A DNA stretch of 64,000 nt from NCBI GenBank assembly GCA_003223025.1, contig QHXR01000015.1:133882-197881 (forward strand), written 5' to 3'. This DNA comes from Acidobacteriota bacterium. GTDB lineage: Bacteria > Acidobacteriota > Blastocatellia > Pyrinomonadales > Pyrinomonadaceae. A program made the position numbers and the translations under genes. Within the stretch, counting starts at the first letter, position 1. Every line of letters begins with the position of its first letter. This document shows positions 28,862-35,885 of this stretch, piece by piece. The notes beneath the pieces were generated by a model, which saw only the letters and a list, made by a program, of their open reading frames with translations, was not told the origin of the DNA and did not search any database.

Positions 28862-29122
28862 TCAATTCTCGTAAACTTTCCCGCGATGCGCGGTTTTGAC
28901 AACGGTCACGATCAGCCGATTGTCTTCGATCTCGTACACGATTCTATAAACGCCTTGTCGCACACGATATTTCTCCAGGCCCGAGAGTTTTTCGCAGCCC
29001 GGCCCGCGCGGGTCATCGGCTAACGAGTCGATCCGTTTGAGGATGTGAACTACGTCCGACTTCGGAATCGTCTTGAGGTCCTTATAGACTGACCGCTTGA
29101 AGACGATCTCATATTTTGCCAT
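28862..29122 (-). CDS. RelE/ParE-family toxin
   Basis: Starting at ATG 29122, the 86-residue protein reads MAKYEIVFKRSVYKDLKTIP and ends with VYRIVYEIEDNRLIVTVVKTAHR, a typical RelE fold with basic residues for mRNA interference (GLEKYRVRQGVYR). It overlaps the antitoxin gene by 14 bases on the same strand, as usual for relBE-type pairs. The longer frame upstream lies inside the antitoxin gene and is not used. Confidence 0.92.
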   Translation of the reverse strand: MAKYEIVFKRSVYKDLKTIPKSDVVHILKRIDSLADDPRGPGCEKLSGLEKYRVRQGVYRIVYEIEDNRLIVTVVKTAHRGKVYEN

Positions 29123-29342
29123 CGGCTCTGAGTTTCTTAAGAAGGGCTTCGTAGGACATGACAGGTTCTGAGTCTCGCTTTTCGAACGCTTCGAGATCTT
29201 CCTGGTCATCGCGCAATGCGGAGCGCAGGGAATCGTTTACAATATCGGAGATCGATCGATGTGAATGTGCTGCTTTGATTCGAACCGCCTTATAGAGTTC
29301 CGGTTCGAGATAGATCGTCGACCGTTTAGCTTGACCTGACAT
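29109..29342 (-). CDS. Ribbon-helix-helix (CopG-like) antitoxin
   Basis: From ATG 29342 the 77-residue protein has an N-terminal RHH domain (RSTIYLEPELYKAVRIKAA, then RSISDIVNDSLRSAL). An acidic C-terminal tail binds the toxin. It precedes and overlaps the RelE gene. It probably represses its own promoter through the palindrome at 29357-29390. Confidence 0.9.
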   Translation of the reverse strand: MSGQAKRSTIYLEPELYKAVRIKAAHSHRSISDIVNDSLRSALRDDQEDLEAFEKRDSEPVMSYEALLKKLRADGKI

Positions 29343-29356
29343 GCTGGTTATACTAA

Positions 29357-29390
29357 CGCTATAACGTTTTAACGTCAAGACGTTTTAGCG
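29357..29390. promoter_or_regulatory. Candidate antitoxin operator
   Basis: Arms CGCTATAACGT (29357-29367) and ACGTTTTAGCG (29380-29390) are inverted repeats with one mismatch. A nested perfect inverted repeat ACGTT-TT-AACGT spans 29364-29375. The site lies 15 bases upstream of the antitoxin start and between divergent genes. Autoregulation by an RHH protein would fit. Confidence 0.5.
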
Positions 29391-29417
29391 CCGGAAAGAG
29401 CGGATATTCGATTGAAG

Positions 29418-30521
29418 ATGGAAAACCTCAAAACGCCTTGTTTGATTCTCGATGTTGGAAGAGTGCAGAGAAACGCCGCGCGGATGAGCGATATCGCGCA
29501 CCGCAATAACGTTCGTCTTCGCCCGCATATCAAAACTCACAAGTGCATCGAGGTTGCGCGCATCCAGACTGAAGGACATGACGGTGCGATCACTGTCTCG
29601 ACGCTCGCCGAAGCGCGTGCGTTCGCAAAGCACGGATTCACCGACATCACGTACGCCGTTCCGATCGAGCGCGGAAAGTTTGCTGATGCGATCGAGATCC
29701 TCCAAAGCGGCGTGAAACTGAATCTGCTGACGGACGATGCGGCGACCGTAATACAACTCGACGAGGCCGCTGGTAAGGCCGGCGCGGAATTTGATGTCTT
29801 CGTGAAAATCGATTGCGGAACTCATCGCGTCGGTGTCGAGCCCGATACAGAAGAAGCGGTGGAGATTCCACGAGCATTAGCGGACGCGAGCAATTTGAAC
29901 TTCCCCGGCATTCTCACACACGCCGGACATTCATACGATCAAAAATCAAAGGAAGCGATTCTCGAAGTCGCGCGACACGAGCGGGATTCGATGGTGGAAT
30001 TGGCGACGCGTATTGGACGTCAGGGCATCGCAGTTCCGACGATCAGTATCGGCTCGACTCCGTCGATGAGCACGATCGATCATCTCGACGGCATCGACGA
30101 GATCCGTCCGGGCAATTACATATTCTTCGACAACTATCAGGCGACACTCGGAAGCTGTTCGTTCGAGGACACGGCGCTCACCGTTCTCGCGGCCGTGATC
30201 CACAAAGGAAAAAACCGAATGGTCGTCGACGCCGGCGGGATCTCGCTGTCGAAAGATCGCGGACCCGTGAGTCTCGATCCGTCATGCGGTTATGGACGTG
30301 TGCTTGATGTTGATGGAAACGAAACGGGATTGCGTGTAACCGGACTGTCGCAGGAGCATGGCGAGGTCGCGACAAGCGAGAACGAGGATCGTCTTAAAGT
30401 CGGCGACCGGGTGCGGATTCTCGCGAATCATTCATGCCTGACTGCCGCGCAGCATTCGCATTATCACGTGATGGAAAACGGTGAGATCGTCGATCGCTGG
30501 GAAATCCATCGAGGTTGGTGA
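29418..30521 (+). CDS. D-threonine aldolase/D-serine dehydratase-like PLP enzyme
   Basis: The 367-residue protein has the alanine-racemase-type barrel at the N-terminus, with the PLP lysine in RPHIKTHKCIEVA. A C-terminal domain has the metal-binding NHSCLTAAQH (His and Cys ligands), as in D-threonine aldolases and DSD1 D-serine dehydratases. It acts on D-amino acids or beta-hydroxy relatives; the exact substrate is open. ATG 29418 is preferred to a TTG two codons earlier. It is divergent from the toxin-antitoxin pair. Confidence 0.88.
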   Translation: MENLKTPCLILDVGRVQRNAARMSDIAHRNNVRLRPHIKTHKCIEVARIQTEGHDGAITVSTLAEARAFAKHGFTDITYAVPIERGKFADAIEILQSGVKLNLLTDDAATVIQLDEAAGKAGAEFDVFVKIDCGTHRVGVEPDTEEAVEIPRALADASNLNFPGILTHAGHSYDQKSKEAILEVARHERDSMVELATRIGRQGIAVPTISIGSTPSMSTIDHLDGIDEIRPGNYIFFDNYQATLGSCSFEDTALTVLAAVIHKGKNRMVVDAGGISLSKDRGPVSLDPSCGYGRVLDVDGNETGLRVTGLSQEHGEVATSENEDRLKVGDRVRILANHSCLTAAQHSHYHVMENGEIVDRWEIHRGW

Positions 30522-30596
30522 ATCCGTTTTTTGTGAATTGCTTCCAGCTTGTGTCACAACTCAAAAATTCTTTGGCCGCATAGCGGACCCTTGAAT

Positions 30597-30726
30597 TTTA
30601 GCCGTGGCTTCAGGCCACGGAAAACCCAACCAAACCGCGTCGCGTAGCGACGACTGAATCGCATTCGTCGCTATACGACGTGATCTTGTTGATATCTCAC
30701 CGTGGCCTGAAGGGCCACGGCTAAAA
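30597..30726. repeat. GCCGTGGC/GCCACGGC palindrome block
   Basis: Arms TTTTAGCCGTGGC (30597-30609) and GCCACGGCTAAAA (30714-30726) are inverted. Each is part of a smaller palindrome (GCCGTGGCTTCAGGCCACGG at 30601-30620; CCGTGGCCTGAAGGGCCACGG at 30700-30720). A GTCGCGTAGCGACGA-type hairpin lies in the middle. It is related to 24858-25000. Confidence 0.8.
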
Positions 30727-30781
30727 GCCCGCAGTCGCTCCGCGACGCAGAACGAAACTCCGTCCGAAGGCGGAGGCAATG

Positions 30782-31249
30782 TCACGCAAAACTATTTCGC
30801 GCCGTGAACGTGGAAACCACCGACAACATCAGACCCACCACATCAAATCCAAGTCTGATCGAATGGAACACGTACCAGCGGTCCGCGATCGATTGCCAAT
30901 CCGCCGGAGGCGAGCTCACATTCCATGTGTCCATCATGTCGAGCAGCGGAATGTTTCCGAATGCCGTGATCAATCCGCCGATGAGAAAACAAACTCCCGC
31001 ACCTACCAGAAGAAATGAAGTTCGTAGATCAAGCCTGTTTGCGATCGCGGCTACGAAGCTAAGCAGCGTCGCCGTGATCAGCATCGCGAAAAGCGGCGTC
31101 CCGATGTGATGGATCGCGTACTGCATTTTCTCGGTGTAGAACTCAGCCGACATTCCGGACGCGCGATAGTCAAACGAAACGACATACTGGCCACCGGTGA
31201 TCAACCCGGCCGCGCAGACGGCCAGAAAATGAATGATCTTTTGTATCAT
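30782..31249 (-). CDS. DUF1772-type membrane protein
   Basis: The 155-residue protein has four transmembrane segments and the family-like block FGNIPLLDMMDTWNVSSPPADWQ followed by a conserved WYVFHSIR. DUF1772 includes anthrone-oxygenase-like proteins, but the role in bacteria is unknown. It stands alone between repeat blocks. Confidence 0.75.
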   Translation of the reverse strand: MIQKIIHFLAVCAAGLITGGQYVVSFDYRASGMSAEFYTEKMQYAIHHIGTPLFAMLITATLLSFVAAIANRLDLRTSFLLVGAGVCFLIGGLITAFGNIPLLDMMDTWNVSSPPADWQSIADRWYVFHSIRLGFDVVGLMLSVVSTFTARNSFA

Positions 31250-31622
31250 CGCTAACTCCTGTTGAGGCGGATCGGGGGTGCGAGAAGTATGGTTACGTTT
31301 CTGCGTCGAGTCAATGAGTGGCTTTAGCCCGGGGGTTTAGGAGTCCAACCCTTTTTGCTTTAGCCGAATATGAATTGCCCCGGCGCTTTAGCCCGGGGTG
31401 TGCTAACAAAAAAATTCTTGGCTTTAGCCGAAAAAGCCTCTCTCCGGATTCGAGTTTTGGCTAAAGCCCGACCTGTTAGGCACGATAACCTCGGGCTAAA
31501 GCGCCGGGGCAATTCATATTGGGCTAAAGCCAAAATTTTGTTGTTGGCGTGCCCCGAGCGAAAGCGCATCTATGCGTGGAAATCGGACTCTCACGCAAAG
31601 CCGCTAAGACGCATAGTTAAAT
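31250..31622. other. Gene-free stretch filled with REP-like palindromes
   Basis: No gene is seen in these 373 bases. GGCTTTAGCC or its reverse complement occurs repeatedly (about 31320, 31358, 31388, 31431, 31458, 31494, 31522), matching the half-site of the REP units beside the RAYT gene. A solo copy of the octamer-type arm seen at 20267 (CACGCAAAGCCGCTAAGACG) lies at about 31592-31616. Confidence 0.75.
31367..31520. repeat. 32-bp inverted repeat of the GGCTTTAGCC family
   Basis: Arms 31367-31398 and 31489-31520 are reverse complements with one mismatch in 32. Each contains AATTGCCCCGGCGCTTTAGCC or its complement. Extra GGCTTTAGCC words lie inside. The half-site links this block to the RAYT-flanking REPs at 8.5 and 9.2 kb. 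Confidence 0.88.
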
Positions 31623-32846
31623 TCACTTTCTTATCACGGCTCCGTTCTTCATCACGAACGAAACCTTCTTCAACGTGTTCACGTTCTCGAGCGGATTTTC
31701 AGGCACGGCGATGATGTCTGCAGCCATGCCCTTTCGAAGTGCACCGCGTTCCTTTTCGACACCCATTAGACGTGCCGCGTTGATCGTCATCGCCTTGAGA
31801 ATATCTTTCGGAGCAATTCCCGCTTCGACCCACGGATCGATTCCGCGCATCGTTTCCGTCCCGCGCGTTTGGCCCGCTTTCTCATCTGTGGCGTCGGTGC
31901 CGTACGCCATCGTGACGCCGAGTCTGCTCGCGCGCCTCAATCGATCGACCCATTGCGTGTGCGCCGTCGGCGAATCGTCGAGTGCAAGATAGTCCGTTCC
32001 GACGAGAACGACACCGTTCTTCTTCGCGATCGCGAGATCTTCATCCGTCATGTCGAATCCGTGTTCGATGGACGCCACGCCGGCCACCGCCGCGTTGTGT
32101 GCACCGGCACGAGTCCAGCAGTGTGCCGCAAGCTTTAATCCGGCGCGAGCCGCTTCGTCGATCATGAATTTAATGTCTTCGGCCGAGTAGATGTAGCGTT
32201 GATCATCGACCACGATCTTTATCACCGTCGCTCCGTAATGCGCGTTTTGACGAATCGCTTTCACCATCTCATCGCGCGTATCGGCGAAAAAATATTCGGG
32301 CTCGGCGAGATTCTGTTTATCCTGTTGCAGATGAAACTGTCCGCCGTACGGAGCGATGATCCTGCCCGCGGTCTGGAACGTCGGGCCCGGGATCATCCCG
32401 CGTTGAATCGCGCGGCGAACGCTGACACATGCGTAGTTACCCTCGTTGCCGACATCGCGCGCCGAGGTGAAACCGGATTCGAGCATCGTGCGAGCATTCA
32501 CAACTCCTTGTATTGCGCGAAACGAATCGGGGTCGTTCAATGTCGTGTAGTAATAACGCCCCGCATCTCGTGCAGCCTGCACGTCCATGCAAAGATGCGT
32601 GTGCATATCAAACAGTCCCGGAAGCACGACGCTACTCGTAAGATCGATAACGGTCGCATTCGCCGGTACCGCGATGTCGGAGCCGATCGATGCGATCTTT
32701 CCGTTCTCGACCATTATCGTCTGATTCGAGGAGACGGTTCCGGATTCCGGATCGACGATCTTACCGGCTTTGATCGCCGTGATCTGACTAAACGCGGAAA
32801 TCGAAAAAAGGAGCAGGAGCGCAAAACCGAAAAAATTACGGCGCAT
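31623..32846 (-). CDS. Secreted amidohydrolase-family metalloenzyme
   Basis: The ATG at 32846, with GGAGGA seven bases upstream, gives 407 residues starting with a signal peptide. The metal-binding HTH of the amidohydrolase fold is in GLFDMHTHLC. Further ligands fit VIKIVVDD (Lys or its replacement), AAHCWT, IEHGFD and YGTDATD. It resembles the Xaa-Pro dipeptidase/imidazolonepropionase-like group of periplasmic hydrolases (prolidase-like). The substrate is unknown. It is divergent from a DinB-like gene 78 bases away. Confidence 0.88.
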   Translation of the reverse strand: MRRNFFGFALLLLFSISAFSQITAIKAGKIVDPESGTVSSNQTIMVENGKIASIGSDIAVPANATVIDLTSSVVLPGLFDMHTHLCMDVQAARDAGRYYYTTLNDPDSFRAIQGVVNARTMLESGFTSARDVGNEGNYACVSVRRAIQRGMIPGPTFQTAGRIIAPYGGQFHLQQDKQNLAEPEYFFADTRDEMVKAIRQNAHYGATVIKIVVDDQRYIYSAEDIKFMIDEAARAGLKLAAHCWTRAGAHNAAVAGVASIEHGFDMTDEDLAIAKKNGVVLVGTDYLALDDSPTAHTQWVDRLRRASRLGVTMAYGTDATDEKAGQTRGTETMRGIDPWVEAGIAPKDILKAMTINAARLMGVEKERGALRKGMAADIIAVPENPLENVNTLKKVSFVMKNGAVIRK

Positions 32847-32924
32847 AAAAGTCCTCCGGGCGAATGTTCGCGATGATACAGAATTGCTGGTGGAACTGGC
32901 GTAACGTAGCACATAATTATTTGC

Positions 32925-33410
32925 ATGACAAAAGAGTTGCTTCTCGGACAATTTACGACTTGCTTCGATGAGAATGGATGGTTTGTTGCGACGAAGAATG
33001 CGATCACCGGCGTGACCGCCGAGCAGGCCGCATGGAAATTTGACGGAGCCGACAATTCGATCCACGAGATCATCAACCACCTCAACTTTTATAACTACGC
33101 ATATCTCCAGCGATTCAAGGGGATAGATTTCGAATACAGTACTAACGACAACGACGAGACATTCGATCACGGCGAAGCCGCGACTTGGGAGGAAGAAGCG
33201 GCGCGATTTGATTCGATCATGAACGAATGGCGCGAAGAGATCGAGAAAGCCAATAAGATGAAATTTGACGAGATCGCTCCACCTCGAAACGAGATCTCGT
33301 GGGCAGACTTGATCGGCAACATCAACACGCACAACGCACATCACGGCGGCCAGATTGTGTTATTGAGAAAGCTGCAGGGAAGTTGGGATCAGCAAAAAGG
33401 CGTTTCGTGA
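32925..33410 (+). CDS. DinB-superfamily protein
   Basis: The 161-residue protein is a DinB four-helix bundle. The expected His ligands occur in EIINHLNFYNYAYLQRF and NTHNAHHGGQIVLLRK. It is cytoplasmic and probably metal-binding. It has no close similarity to the DinB-like protein at 5360. Its function is unknown; it is divergent from the amidohydrolase gene. Confidence 0.85.
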   Translation: MTKELLLGQFTTCFDENGWFVATKNAITGVTAEQAAWKFDGADNSIHEIINHLNFYNYAYLQRFKGIDFEYSTNDNDETFDHGEAATWEEEAARFDSIMNEWREEIEKANKMKFDEIAPPRNEISWADLIGNINTHNAHHGGQIVLLRKLQGSWDQQKGVS

Positions 33411-33462
33411 TCGCGATCATCCGGCGAGCATACGTTTGCCGCACGTGCGGTGGGGAGTTATT

Positions 33463-34434
33463 TTGTCTGAGTCTAAAGCTAATAACGCCGGGAAGCCTGA
33501 GGGTGAGAGTGAGTCCTTAGCAGCGATCTTCGCCGCCATCATCGGCAATCTCTTGATCGCCGCAACGAAATTCACGGCGGCATTTTTTACCGGAAGCTCA
33601 GCGATGCTTTCGGAGGGGATCCATTCCGTTGTCGATACCGGAAACGGTTTGCTGATGCTCGTCGGCATTCGGAATAGCAAAAAGCCCGCCGACGACGAAC
33701 ATCCGTTCGGTCACGGACGCGAGCTTTATTTCTGGTCGCTAGTTGTCGCGTTTAGCGTCTTCGCGGTTGGCGGCGGCATCTCGATCTACGAAGGCATTAC
33801 GCATATCCTGCATCCGACCCCGATCGAGAATGTCGCGTGGAGTTACTCGGTCTTGGGAGTGTCTCTTGTCTTCGAAGGATCGACATGGTACTTCGGATGG
33901 GTTGCATTTGCGAAAACGCGGCGGGGCCGTTCGGTGTTTGACGCTATCCGCCGGAGCAAAGATCCGACGAACTTTACCGTCCTACTCGAAGATTCCGCCG
34001 CGATCGCGGGCCTTCTCGTAGCGTTCGCCGGTGTATTTCTCGGTCACGAATTCGGCTTGCCATACTTCGATGGCATCGCGTCCATAGTCATCGGCATTCT
34101 GTTGTGCATGGTCGCGCTTTTGCTCGGAGGCGAATCGAGAAGTTTACTGATCGGCGAAGCGGCGGATGGTGACACGTTACGAGCAATCAAGGAAATCGCC
34201 CAAGCTGATCCGCATGTCGAGGGCGTGAACAAGCTGCTGACCATCTATCTTGGCCCAAACGACGTCGCGGTGACGCTCGAACTCGATTTCAAGGACAAGA
34301 TATCCGCCATCCAGCTTCGCCACTCGGTGCGGAATATCGAGCTCGCGATCCGCGATAAATTTCCGAAGATCAAGCGCGTATATTACGAGGCGGCATCATT
34401 GTCGGAGAATCACCGCGATGGAGATGGCGACTAG
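33463..34434 (+). CDS. Cation diffusion facilitator (CDF) transporter
   Basis: This inner-membrane metal:proton antiporter exports Zn2+, Fe2+ or a similar ion. The family signature is SSAMLSEGIHSVVDTGNGLL, followed by EHPFGHGRELYFW; the second metal site lies in LEDSAAIAG. A cytoplasmic C-terminal domain follows. The TTG at 33463 has GGGGAG five bases upstream and gives 323 residues, a better start than the TTG at 33436. It is convergent with the serine hydrolase gene, 13 bases away. Confidence 0.9.
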   Translation: MSESKANNAGKPEGESESLAAIFAAIIGNLLIAATKFTAAFFTGSSAMLSEGIHSVVDTGNGLLMLVGIRNSKKPADDEHPFGHGRELYFWSLVVAFSVFAVGGGISIYEGITHILHPTPIENVAWSYSVLGVSLVFEGSTWYFGWVAFAKTRRGRSVFDAIRRSKDPTNFTVLLEDSAAIAGLLVAFAGVFLGHEFGLPYFDGIASIVIGILLCMVALLLGGESRSLLIGEAADGDTLRAIKEIAQADPHVEGVNKLLTIYLGPNDVAVTLELDFKDKISAIQLRHSVRNIELAIRDKFPKIKRVYYEAASLSENHRDGDGD

Positions 34435-34447
34435 CTCAACTGAGAAA

Positions 34448-35602
34448 CTAATACAACTTCCTTATCTCGTTCCGCAACCGACTTACCACATCCTTCTCCG
34501 CCGGTGTGCCGTCCGGATAGATAACATTTGTATTGAAAACGATGATCGATGCTTGTCGCGTTGCGGGTTCGAAATCGAGATAGCTGATGAATCCGTTCTG
34601 GTCGCCGCCGTGGCCGAGGAATGTGTGGCCGTCGCGGCGGTTGAGGAAAAATATCAAACCGATGTCTGTGGTGAATCCGCTGTTGCCGTTTGCATCGACA
34701 GGAGTCGGCAATTGCGGCTGCCACATTTCTTCAAGAGATGATCGCTTCAGTACTCCATCGTAGACTGACTGTCTTGCAGAATCTCCGATCAAGAAATTCA
34801 GATACTTAACCATGTCCGCGATCGGCGAATTCAAACCGCTGTTCGAAACGGTGATGCCCGTGTTCGCATCGAAACGTCCCTCAGTCCGCTTGCCGTCGCG
34901 CATGTAGTACGAATGCGAACGATATTTCAGCAGATGATACGGAGTCGCATCGAAGTAGCTCGAGTACATCTCGAGCGGCTTCAAAATATTCTTGTCGATA
35001 TAAACTTCGTAGTCATCACCGGTAAGTTTTTCGATGATGCGGCCGAGAAAAATAATTCCCGGATTTGAATAACTAAATTTGCTGCCCGGTTTGAATAGAA
35101 TGTCAGTGAATGGAAACATCGAGACGAGCTGCGAATATTCGGTCGGCTCGAACGGCTCCCAATCTTCGCCTTTGTCCCACGGCCAGGTCGGATTTCGAAG
35201 GCCGGCGGAATGTGTCATCAGATGACGGATGGTGATGTCGTCCATCGATCCGAACTTATTGTGAACATCGCGCAGCTCCGGAAGATATTTCGTCACCGGA
35301 TCATCGAGTTTAAGAAGTCCGCGATCGCGCAATTGCATGATCGCGATTCCGGTGAACTGCTTTGTGTTCGATGCCCAGTGATAGATCGTGTGCTCGTCGA
35401 CGGGTTGCTTCTTTTCGAGATTGGCTGAGCCGTAATGCTTTTCGAAAACGATCTTATTGTCTTTTAAAAAAACGAAACTGCTTCCGACGATACCGGCATC
35501 TTTCATCTCTTGCTCGTATGTCTTTCGAAACGCGGCAAATTTATCTGTCTGAGCTTGTATCACTGTGACGAAGAGAAGCAGGACTACGAGAATTTTAGTC
35601 AT
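34448..35602 (-). CDS. Secreted serine hydrolase, class C beta-lactamase family
   Basis: The 384-residue protein has a signal peptide (cleavage near VIQAQ). The SxxK motif is SNTK, with YSN (FSYSNPGI) and HGG (LGHGGDQNG) near the C-terminus. These are the three active-site elements of the beta-lactamase/D-Ala-D-Ala carboxypeptidase family. It acts outside the cytoplasm on peptidoglycan, D-peptides or esters; the sequence does not say which. Confidence 0.9.
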   Translation of the reverse strand: MTKILVVLLLFVTVIQAQTDKFAAFRKTYEQEMKDAGIVGSSFVFLKDNKIVFEKHYGSANLEKKQPVDEHTIYHWASNTKQFTGIAIMQLRDRGLLKLDDPVTKYLPELRDVHNKFGSMDDITIRHLMTHSAGLRNPTWPWDKGEDWEPFEPTEYSQLVSMFPFTDILFKPGSKFSYSNPGIIFLGRIIEKLTGDDYEVYIDKNILKPLEMYSSYFDATPYHLLKYRSHSYYMRDGKRTEGRFDANTGITVSNSGLNSPIADMVKYLNFLIGDSARQSVYDGVLKRSSLEEMWQPQLPTPVDANGNSGFTTDIGLIFFLNRRDGHTFLGHGGDQNGFISYLDFEPATRQASIIVFNTNVIYPDGTPAEKDVVSRLRNEIRKLY

Positions 35603-35627
35603 CGAGTGGTTTTAACTCTCCGTAATA

Positions 35628-35662
35628 ACTGAAAACTGAAAAGTGATAACTGAAAACGGAAG
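35628..35662. repeat. Single heptamer array (unit AACTGAA)
   Basis: Five consecutive 7-bp units read AACTGAA, AACTGAA, AAGTGAT, AACTGAA, AACGGAA, beginning 26 bases upstream of the serine hydrolase gene. No complementary arm is visible nearby, so this is a solo arm of the heptamer class. Confidence 0.75.
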
Positions 35663-35710
35663 ATTTCGGGGGATTGTAACACGAAGCTCCGGCAGCGATG
35701 GCGGATGCGA

Positions 35711-35840
35711 CTGGACCGCAGGGCATCCCTGCCTGCCTGACATCGCCGCTTCGGCCGATGTCAGCCTCTGTCTTGTCGAAACATAATCGTTTCACGCCCT
35801 CGGAAGTCTCGGCGTGCAGGCAGGGATGCCTGCGGTCCAG
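35711..35840. repeat. Inverted repeat upstream of the truncated alaS
   Basis: Arms 35711-35736 and 35816-35840 (cores CATCCCTGCCTGC and GCAGGCAGGGATG) are complementary apart from one extra base. A GACATCG...CGATGTC hairpin lies inside. The block sits where the catalytic part of alaS would be expected to end, so it may mark a rearrangement point. Confidence 0.82.
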
Positions 35841-35870
35841 TCGGCGCTCCAGTCATCCTGAAGTCGCTGT

Positions 35871-35876
35871 TATACT
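35871..35876 (+). promoter_or_regulatory. Possible -10 element of alaS fragment
   Basis: TATACT lies only nine bases before the ATG at 35886, so a transcript from it would have almost no leader. No convincing -35 hexamer is seen at the right distance. It is noted because the gene lacks a ribosome binding site. Confidence 0.3.
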
Positions 35877-35885
35877 ATTTCCCTA

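Noticed and set aside
33436..33462. Earlier TTG start for the CDF transporter
   Set aside because: The TTG at 33463 has a GGGGAG ribosome binding site at proper distance; the earlier one has none.
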